DNA of 64,000 bases from the NCBI RefSeq assembly GCF_018398875.1, contig NZ_JAGWDK010000004.1:310001-374000 (forward strand), read 5' to 3'. Below are positions 56,251 through 62,318 of this stretch, piece by piece (positions within the stretch are counted from its first letter, which is position 1; each line of letters starts with the position of its first letter). The stretch comes from Bradyrhizobium sp. sGM-13 (GTDB lineage Bacteria > Pseudomonadota > Alphaproteobacteria > Rhizobiales > Xanthobacteraceae). A program made the position numbers and the translations under genes. The notes under the pieces are model-generated. The model saw only the letters and a program-made list of their open reading frames with translations, was not told the DNA's origin and did not search any database.

Positions 56251-56680
56251 CGTTGCAGTCTCCTTCTCTCGACGCGCGAGCCTCCATGGTGCGCCCGACT
56301 CGTTCTCTAGTGGTTACGTAAGGCGATATTGTCGGTGCCCCGGGCGGGTGCAAGTGACCAAGAGAGCGGCAGGTTTTGTTTATTTCGTAGGCAGTTTTGG
56401 CGGTGCATTCTGCGAGGCAGCGTTTGCGTGACCAACGCGCGGCCGTGCGGGATGGTTGCTCGGGTGAGTTGGCGTCTGACGCGGGGACCTCAAAAGGATG
56501 CCGCACCTTTAAGCGCGTAGCGGCAATGAAGGGAAAATGCCGGAAAAATAGGCTGGATTCAGTTCGCAACCCTGCCGCCAGACCACCTGATTTGCGGGCC
56601 GGCCGCGCTCCTATGTCGCAGCTTCTATTTCGGGCCGCCGCCGGCGCGAGCTGTGGATGGCCAATGCCGCACTGCAGCGA
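56251..56680. other. Long regulatory gap between DUF2735 and glnII
   Basis: No convincing gene lies in these bases. A plus frame over 56657-57124 is a shadow of glnII. A partly symmetric segment at 56336-56352 (TGCACC and GGTGCC-like arms in the minus direction) could be an NtrC enhancer but matches weakly. The downstream 16 bases carry the sigma-54 promoter described separately. Confidence 0.4.
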
Positions 56681-56697
56681 TTGGCACGCTACATGCT
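56681..56697 (+). promoter_or_regulatory. Sigma-54 (RpoN) promoter of glnII
   Basis: TTGGCACG-CTAC-ATGCT matches the consensus TGGCACG-N4-TTGCW: the invariant GG (56683-56684) and GC (56695-56696) are correctly spaced. Transcription would start near 56708, about 112 bases before the glnII ATG. RpoN/NtrC control of glnII is established in Bradyrhizobium and Rhizobium. Only the box itself is seen here; the enhancer is uncertain. Confidence 0.82.
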
Positions 56698-56819
56698 TAG
56701 AAGGGAGTGGCCTGACGTGGCCGGGTACACGTATGCGGAGACCTCCGGGGGCTGGGCGTCAAAATCCAGAATTCAAGGTTTCGGTTTTCCGCATTTCATA
56801 GCAACTCAAGAGAGGCTCA

Positions 56820-57857
56820 ATGACCAAGTACAAGCTCGAGTATATTTGGCTCGACGGCTATACGCCGACGCCGAATCTGCGCGGCAAAACGCAGATCAAG
56901 GAATTCGACAAGTTTCCGGCGCTCGAACAGCTTCCGCTGTGGGGCTTCGACGGCTCGTCCACCATGCAGGCCGAAGGCCACAGCTCCGATTGCGTGCTGA
57001 AGCCGGTCGCCGTCTATCCGGATGCTGCGCGGGAAAACGGCGCGCTGGTGATGTGCGAAGTCATGATGCCCGATGGCAAGACCCCGCACTCCTCGAACAA
57101 GCGCGCAACCATCCTGGACGATGAAGGCGCCTGGTTTGGTTTCGAGCAGGAATATTTCTTCTACAAGGACGGCCGTCCGCTCGGCTTCCCCTCGGACGGT
57201 TATCCGGGTCCGCAGGGCCCATATTACACCGGCGTTGGCTACAAGAACGTTGGCGATGTCGCCCGCAAGATCGTGGAGGAGCATCTCAACCTCTGCCTCG
57301 CCGCCGGCATCAACCACGAAGGCATCAACGCCGAAGTGGCGAAGGGCCAGTGGGAATTCCAGATCTTCGGCAAGGGCTCCAAGACCGCTGCCGACCAGAT
57401 GTGGATGGCTCGCTACCTGATGCTGCGCCTGACCGAGAGCTACGGCATCGACATCGAATTCCACTGCAAGCCGCTCGGCGATACCGACTGGAACGGCTCG
57501 GGCATGCACGCCAACTTCTCGACCAAGTACATGCGCGAAGTCGGTGGCAAGGAATACTTCGAGAAGCTGATGGCTGCCTTTGAGAAGAATCTCATGGACC
57601 ACATTGCCGTCTACGGGCCGGACAACGACAAGCGCCTGACCGGCAAGCACGAGACCGCGCCCTGGAACAAGTTCAGCTACGGTGTGGCTGACCGCGGCGC
57701 CTCGATCCGCGTTCCGCACTCCTTCGTCAACAATGGCTACAAGGGCTATCTGGAAGACCGCCGCCCGAACTCGCAGGGCGACCCCTACCAGATCGCGTCC
57801 CAGATCCTGAAGACGATCGCGGAAGTGCCGACCGGAGCCAAGGCGGCCGCGGCCTAA
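56820..57857 (+). CDS. glnII: Glutamine synthetase II (eukaryotic type)
   Basis: A 345-residue GSII; shorter than GSI (about 470) and without the adenylylation Tyr loop, so not controlled by GlnE. KYKLEYIWLDGYTPTPNLRGKT opens the beta-grasp domain; WGFDGSSTMQAEGHSSD, FGFEQEYFF and GINAEVAKGQWEFQIF hold the ammonium, glutamate and metal sites. It makes glutamine from glutamate and ammonia with ATP. A sigma-54 promoter lies upstream and a strong terminator follows. It has the divergent DUF2735 gene as partner and GrlR-like genes downstream. Confidence 0.96.
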   Translation: MTKYKLEYIWLDGYTPTPNLRGKTQIKEFDKFPALEQLPLWGFDGSSTMQAEGHSSDCVLKPVAVYPDAARENGALVMCEVMMPDGKTPHSSNKRATILDDEGAWFGFEQEYFFYKDGRPLGFPSDGYPGPQGPYYTGVGYKNVGDVARKIVEEHLNLCLAAGINHEGINAEVAKGQWEFQIFGKGSKTAADQMWMARYLMLRLTESYGIDIEFHCKPLGDTDWNGSGMHANFSTKYMREVGGKEYFEKLMAAFEKNLMDHIAVYGPDNDKRLTGKHETAPWNKFSYGVADRGASIRVPHSFVNNGYKGYLEDRRPNSQGDPYQIASQILKTIAEVPTGAKAAAA

Positions 57858-57899
57858 GAGACTTAACGATACAATTCGGGCTTTACGCGTTGCAAAGCT

Positions 57900-57938
57900 G
57901 ATCCGCCAAGGCACCGCCTTGGCGGATCATTGCGTTTT
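57900..57938 (+). terminator. Terminator of glnII
   Basis: GATCCGCCAAGGC and its perfect complement GCCTTGGCGGATC form a 13-bp stem with loop ACC. It is followed by ATTGCGTTTTG, a weak T run. It lies 42 bases after the glnII stop and before the GrlR-like copy 2, separating the two. Confidence 0.82.
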
Positions 57939-58000
57939 GATGACACCGAGCCTCGAAAGGTTGATTTAAATACGTCCGTTCAAGGCCGTTTCCCTGCGTT

Positions 58001-58750
58001 ATGAACCGCGCTAGACAATTAGCCGGGTTTGCCGGGGTGACGGCATTGTTTGAGGGATTTTACAAAGTCAGGTTTCAGCTTGGCGCGGCGGTCGGCCGCA
58101 GCGTGATGTATGCGCGCGGCGGCAAGATGCTGGGCGGCAATTCGGCCTTTGCCCATATCGGCAGTTACGAAAAACGGGACGATGGCGTCGACATCGTGAT
58201 CCAGACTGTGCGCCACAACCCGGACCCGAATTACCGCGCGATGGCCGGCACCGACGATGCCACCTTGCTGGCGAAGGGCAGGGCAGACGGCAATCTGTAC
58301 CGCTTCGAAGGAGGCCTGAAGGAGTTGCCCGGCGTGGCGTTCCAGTCGGTAATGACGCCGATCGAGCAGGAGGCCATCCCGATCGCCGGCAGCGTCGGCG
58401 TGGGCGGTATCGTCAACGGCCTCTATTCCATCCACGTTCGCCTGCTCGACGGCGTCGAGGGCGGCCTGACCGGCGTGATGCTGCTCAATGATGGGCGCAT
58501 CCTCGGCGGCGACGCATCCTTCTACTATCTCGGCACGTACACCTCGGAGAACGGCCGCTGGAAAGGCCAGATTCTCAACCAGGAGCACACGCCCGCCATG
58601 GGCGAGAACCCCATTTTCGGCGGCCATGAAGTCGGCATCGGCTTTTCCGGCTCCTGCGACGAGCAAGGCGCGCTCTTGGAGGCGACCGCGCTCGCCGGCA
58701 AGCGCAGCCTTCGCATGACCGCGGTGCTCAAGCTGATGCGCCGGGTATAG
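58001..58750 (+). CDS. Tandem-GrlR family protein, copy 2
   Basis: A 249-residue soluble protein with two copies of one domain: residues 18-120 (GFYKVRFQLG..GRSVMYARGGKMLGGNSAF) and 139-247 (GLYSIHVRLLDG..GVMLLNDGRILGGDASFYYLGTY). The layout G-L/F-Y-S/K, then G-V-M/S-x4-G-K/R-x-L-GGD/N matches the single-domain GrlR regulator of enteropathogenic E. coli, a beta-barrel that binds the activator GrlA. The C-terminal copy carries NQEHTPAMGENPIFGGHEVGIGFSG, the most conserved stretch among the three paralogues. There is no signal peptide or DNA-binding motif. It starts 62 bases after the glnII terminator and is followed, 6 bases on, by a ModA-like gene. Function unknown. Confidence 0.72.
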   Translation: MNRARQLAGFAGVTALFEGFYKVRFQLGAAVGRSVMYARGGKMLGGNSAFAHIGSYEKRDDGVDIVIQTVRHNPDPNYRAMAGTDDATLLAKGRADGNLYRFEGGLKELPGVAFQSVMTPIEQEAIPIAGSVGVGGIVNGLYSIHVRLLDGVEGGLTGVMLLNDGRILGGDASFYYLGTYTSENGRWKGQILNQEHTPAMGENPIFGGHEVGIGFSGSCDEQGALLEATALAGKRSLRMTAVLKLMRRV

Positions 58751-58756
58751 CAGCCG

Positions 58757-59443
58757 ATGGTTGATACCATCCGCATGCTTTCGACGCTGGCGTTGAAGGG
58801 CGCCGTGCAAGGCCTGGCCGGCCAGTATCAGGCGGCCGGCGGCGCACGCATCGACGCCGATTTCGCGCCCACGCTGGCGCTGTTGGACCGGCTGCGCGCG
58901 GGCGAGGCCGCGGACGTCGTCATCCTGACCCGCGAGGGGCTGGACGAAGTCGTGCGCGAGGGGCGGGTGGTCCCGGAGACTTGCGTGGACCTGGCTCGCT
59001 CCTTCGTCGGCATCGCCGTGAAAGCCGGGGCGGCCCATCCCGATATCGCGACCGAGGCGGCGCTGCGCGCTGCGTTACTCGGCGCGCGCTCGGTGGCCTA
59101 TTCGCGGCTCGGCGCCAGCGGTATTCTGTTTGCAAGACTGATCGAGCAACTCGGCATTGCCGCCGACATCAATGCGAGGGCGCAGATCATCCCGCAGGGT
59201 TTTACCGCTGAGAAGCTGGTGACCGGCGAGGCCGATCTCGCCGTCCAGCAGATCAGCGAGTTGAAGCAGGTCGGCGGCATCGAGGTGGTTGGAGCCATCC
59301 CACGCGACTTGCAAACGCCCGCGGTGTTTTCCGGTGGGCGTATGGTAGCGAGCGACAAGCCGGATGAAGCGGACAGGCTGCTGCGATTTCTTGCGTCGCC
59401 TGCGGTCGCACCTGCTTTGCGCGAGAGCGGGCTAGAGCCCTGA
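58757..59443 (+). CDS. ModA-like substrate-binding domain protein without signal peptide
   Basis: A 228-residue type II periplasmic-binding fold (ModA/SBP_bac_11). LSTLALKGAVQGLAGQYQAAGG, ADVVILTREGLDEV and QISELKQVGGIEVVGAIP follow the ModA order. It has no signal peptide or lipobox, so it probably works in the cytoplasm. It lies six bases after GrlR-like copy 2, so they likely form an operon. A ligand-sensing partner for the GrlR-like protein is an inference. No modB/modC genes are near, which argues against molybdate uptake. Confidence 0.75.
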   Translation: MVDTIRMLSTLALKGAVQGLAGQYQAAGGARIDADFAPTLALLDRLRAGEAADVVILTREGLDEVVREGRVVPETCVDLARSFVGIAVKAGAAHPDIATEAALRAALLGARSVAYSRLGASGILFARLIEQLGIAADINARAQIIPQGFTAEKLVTGEADLAVQQISELKQVGGIEVVGAIPRDLQTPAVFSGGRMVASDKPDEADRLLRFLASPAVAPALRESGLEP

Positions 59444-59446
59444 ATT

Positions 59447-59890
59447 TCAATCCCGGATCAAGACGACACCGGCGATCAACAGCACTGCGCCTGCGAGCCG
59501 CGCGGCGCTCACGGGATGCGGCGTCAGCCCGAACGCGCCGAAATGGTCGAGCGTCACTGCAGCGAGCACCTGGCCGGCAATGACCAGCGCAAACAGCGTC
59601 GCTGCGCCGAGCGACGGCAACAACAGGATCGCCAGCAGGATGAAGGCAGCGCCGAATACGCCGCCGGACCACGCATACCACGGCACATCGACCATTGTTT
59701 TCCAGGACGGCACGCGTTCGCCTAGCGCGATCACCGCGACGATCATGGTGATGAGGCCGCCCGCATAGCTGATCAGCCCCGCCCAGGCCGGCGAGCCCAG
59801 CGCGGTGCGCAGACTGCCATTGAGCACCTGCTGGGTCGCGACGCTGACGCCAGCGCCGAGCGCAAGGAGATAGAGGAAGAAATGTTGCAC
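59447..59890 (-). CDS. YdcZ/DUF606-type DMT family membrane protein
   Basis: A 147-residue protein with five hydrophobic helices. LLALGAGVSVATQQVLNGSLRTALGSPAWAG is the DUF606 opening, and GVFGAAFILLAILLLPSLGAATLFALVIAGQV the core. It belongs to the small half-size drug/metabolite transporter branch; the substrate is unknown. The start is GTG at 59890 with GGGGG six bases upstream. It ends close to the ModA-like gene stop, tail to tail. Confidence 0.85.
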   Translation of the reverse strand: MQHFFLYLLALGAGVSVATQQVLNGSLRTALGSPAWAGLISYAGGLITMIVAVIALGERVPSWKTMVDVPWYAWSGGVFGAAFILLAILLLPSLGAATLFALVIAGQVLAAVTLDHFGAFGLTPHPVSAARLAGAVLLIAGVVLIRD

Positions 59891-60027
59891 GTGATCCCCC
59901 GTTCATTCCACGCCGGCCGAACGATTCCGGCACTGCAAGCTCAGACAACGCGAATAGCCGGAGCGGAACAAGGGGACCCGTGGCGTCATTATTGCGGACG
60001 GGGGCTCGCAACAAAGCGGTGCTGGCC

Positions 60028-60177
60028 ATGATCCGAAAATTGCAATCGGGCGAATACCGGCTCTATTCCCGCAAAATCAATCCGAAAACCGGGAAGCGCC
60101 GTAACCTCGGAACCTTCAAATCGCGTGCGGCGGCGGAAAAGCACGAGCGCGCCGTGCAGTATTTCAAGCGGCATTGA
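60028..60177 (+). CDS. Small Arm/AP2-like DNA-binding-domain protein
   Basis: A 49-residue basic protein (MIRKLQSGEYRLYSRKINPK..), with TGKRRNLGTFKSRAAAEKHERAVQYFK. The three-strand-plus-helix pattern SGEYRLY..GKRRNLGTFKSRAAAEKHE resembles the N-terminal arm DNA-binding domain of tyrosine recombinases, but no recombinase follows. A GTG start at 59980 with AAGGGGA would add 16 residues; ATG at 60028 fits the family that I recall. Nucleic-acid binding is inferred. It lies 66 bases before GrlR-like copy 3. Confidence 0.7.
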   Translation: MIRKLQSGEYRLYSRKINPKTGKRRNLGTFKSRAAAEKHERAVQYFKRH

Positions 60178-60243
60178 AACTGCGATAAAACGCACTGGTT
60201 CCATCGCGGCGGCGGTGCTAAGCCCGCCCGGACGATTCCGATA

Positions 60244-60963
60244 GTGCAGGACATTTCGTTGCTGAACGGGCTCTACAAGGTCGAGTACGGCGTGAACGAC
60301 GCGTTCGGCCGCAGCATCATGTGCATGCACAATGGCAAGCTGTTGGGCGGCAATTCCGCCTTTGCCCATCTCGGCACCTACCAGGAGACGGGTCGGGAAA
60401 TTATCGGCGAGGTTATCACCCAGCGCCATAATGACGACCCTCACTACAAGCCTTTGATGGATACCGATGTCGCCGCCATCAGCGTGCGCGGCAGGCTGCA
60501 GGGCAACAGGATTCGTTTTGAAGGAAGCGCCGCGCCGCGGCCCGGCGCCTTGTTCTGGGCCGAGTTGACGCGGCTCGACGACGAGGCACTGCCGCCGGTC
60601 GGCACCGTCGGGCCGGGCGGCATAATCAATGGGCTCTATTCCCTCCAGCTCCGCGCGCTCGACGGTATCGAGGCCGGTCTGTCCGGCGTCATGCTGCTGC
60701 TGGACGGCCGCATCCTCGGCGGCGACGCTTTCTTCTATTACCTCGGGTCCTATGCTTCGGCCGACGGCCGCTGGAAGGGCGAGATCCTGAACCAGGAGCA
60801 TACGCCGGCGAAGGGCGAAAACCCTGTGTTCGGCGGCCATGAGGTGGGCATCGGCTTTACCGGCACCTGCGACGAAGCCGGCGCTGAACTCGAAGCCATT
60901 GCGCTCGCGGGAAAGCGCAGCTTACGGCTGGCCGCGACGCTGAAGCTGATGCGGCCGGTCTAG
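60244..60963 (+). CDS. Tandem-GrlR family protein, copy 3
   Basis: A 239-residue protein with two GrlR-like domains, residues 8-110 (NGLYKVEYGVNDAFGRSIMC..GKLLGGNSAFAHLG) and 129-237 (GLYSLQLRALDGIEAGLSGVML..DGRILGGDAFFYYLG). It is more like copy 2 than copy 1. NQEHTPAKGENPVFGGHEVGIGFTGTCDE is almost identical to copy 2. The start is GTG at 60244; no ATG precedes it, and the ribosome site is weak. Its stop overlaps the stop of the convergent 60960-61160 gene. The small arm-domain protein lies upstream. Function unknown. Confidence 0.72.
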   Translation: MQDISLLNGLYKVEYGVNDAFGRSIMCMHNGKLLGGNSAFAHLGTYQETGREIIGEVITQRHNDDPHYKPLMDTDVAAISVRGRLQGNRIRFEGSAAPRPGALFWAELTRLDDEALPPVGTVGPGGIINGLYSLQLRALDGIEAGLSGVMLLLDGRILGGDAFFYYLGSYASADGRWKGEILNQEHTPAKGENPVFGGHEVGIGFTGTCDEAGAELEAIALAGKRSLRLAATLKLMRPV

Positions 60964-61160
60964 CGTCGTTTGCGCCGCGCCAAAAACCAGCCGGTGAGGG
61001 CCACGGGCGCGCCAACCGCGATCCAGGAAAAATAACGGCCGGCGCCTTCCGAAAGCAGCGCCGTCAACAATCCAGCGACCGACAGCACCCCGATCAGCAG
61101 TGGACCGCCATACACGGTCCACCAACCGCCACTGGAGCGCAACTTGCGTGCGTCGGTCAT
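60960..61160 (-). CDS. Small membrane protein coupled to PepSY gene
   Basis: A 66-residue protein with two hydrophobic helices (VYGGPLLIGVLSVAGLLTALL and YFSWIAVGAPVALTGWFLA) and a basic end (RRKRR). ATG at 61160 overlaps the PepSY gene stop by four bases, so it belongs to the TonB receptor - PepSY operon. Small helical proteins with PepSY partners are common in iron-uptake loci; function is unknown. Confidence 0.7.
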   Translation of the reverse strand: MTDARKLRSSGGWWTVYGGPLLIGVLSVAGLLTALLSEGAGRYFSWIAVGAPVALTGWFLARRKRR

Positions 61161-62290
61161 CGCGACGGCTGCAACGCAGGCTGTCCCGCGATCGCGTGGC
61201 TGCGGTGCTTGCGGCGTTTGATGACCCACAGATAGAGCCCACTGACGATGACGACGATCGTCATGATGTCGAGCAGGGCCCAGATGATCTTCAGCGGCAT
61301 GCCGCCATAATCACCGAAGTGCAGCGGTTGCGACACGAGCAGCGCCTTGAGATAGACCGGAAGATCGCGCGCGTCGGAAACTTCGCCGGTTTCGCCATCC
61401 AGCAGCACCGGCTTCAACAGCCGCGACGTCAGCGGCGTGTCGCCGCGCATGAACACCGCGAAATGATGCGAGCTCGTGAACGGGGTGCCGGGGAAGGCAA
61501 CGAAGGAGACGTTCATGTCCGGCGCGGCCTTACGCGCATTCTCAAGCGCTACATCAAGCGAGGCGAGATGGACCGGCGGCGGCTTGCCGGCATAGGGTTT
61601 GACCATGTCAGTGAGCTCGTCGGCCTTCCACTGGCTCAGCATCACTTCCGCAAGCGTATTGATGACGCCGGTAGCGCCGACCACCAGCGCCCACGCGATG
61701 GTCACCGCGCCCAGAAGATTGTGCCAATCGAACCAGGCAATGCGGCGCGACTTGTCCCTGAGGGTGCCGAAACTCAGGCGCCGCGTAAACGGCCAGTACA
61801 GCACCACGCCGGAGACGATGGCGACAAGAAATAGGAATCCCATGGCGCCGAGGAACAGCTTGCCAGGCTGGCCGGCAAACATATCGACGTGGAGTTTCAG
61901 GAAGATCAGCATCGGGCCACCGCCGACCGAGCCGAGCGGCTTGGCGGTGTGTGCATCATAGGCCCTGAGCGTCGCGGCATCCGGATCGCCGTCGACCTTG
62001 TTGTTGGTGAAGGCGATCACGTTGTTCGGTTCGTCCTTGTCCCACAAGATATATTGCAGGACGCGACCAGGATCGTTCGTAAGCGCCGTGCGGGCGATCT
62101 CGTCGATGCTCCGTTTCACCGCGCCCGGCTGTGCGATCTCGGGCTTTGGATCGTAGCCGAGCAGCTCATCGATCTCGTGATGGAAGATGAGCGGCAGGCC
62201 GGTGATGCACAGCAGCAGCAGGAACAGCGTCGATATCAGGCTGCTCCAGGTGTGGACCACCGACCAGATGTGAACGGTTCTGGCTTTCAG
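61157..62290 (-). CDS. PepSY-domain membrane protein of an iron-uptake locus
   Basis: About 377 residues with four hydrophobic segments, PepSY-associated TM type. VHTWSSLISTLFLLLLCITGLPLIFHHEID is the typical first helix, and WFDWHNLLGAVTIAW, SQPLHFGDYGGMPLKIIWALLDI are family landmarks with many His for haem or iron. Such proteins accompany TonB receptors, perhaps reducing ferric complexes. Family members begin KARTVxIWSxVHTW; the only codon giving this is CTG at 62290, with GGAGG five bases before it. The nearest standard start is GTG at 62260. Confidence 0.85.
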   Translation of the reverse strand: MKARTVHIWSVVHTWSSLISTLFLLLLCITGLPLIFHHEIDELLGYDPKPEIAQPGAVKRSIDEIARTALTNDPGRVLQYILWDKDEPNNVIAFTNNKVDGDPDAATLRAYDAHTAKPLGSVGGGPMLIFLKLHVDMFAGQPGKLFLGAMGFLFLVAIVSGVVLYWPFTRRLSFGTLRDKSRRIAWFDWHNLLGAVTIAWALVVGATGVINTLAEVMLSQWKADELTDMVKPYAGKPPPVHLASLDVALENARKAAPDMNVSFVAFPGTPFTSSHHFAVFMRGDTPLTSRLLKPVLLDGETGEVSDARDLPVYLKALLVSQPLHFGDYGGMPLKIIWALLDIMTIVVIVSGLYLWVIKRRKHRSHAIAGQPALQPSR

Positions 62291-62318
62291 GGCTGCCTCC
62301 GTTCCGATCGCAGTCGCT

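Noticed and set aside
56336-56352. NtrC-like palindrome far upstream of glnII
   Set aside because: Half-sites only partly match GCACCA-N5-TGGTGC and lie about 350 bases from the promoter; evidence too weak for a feature.
56657-57124. 155-codon plus frame into glnII
   Set aside because: Overlaps the sigma-54 promoter and the beginning of glnII in another frame; no motif support.
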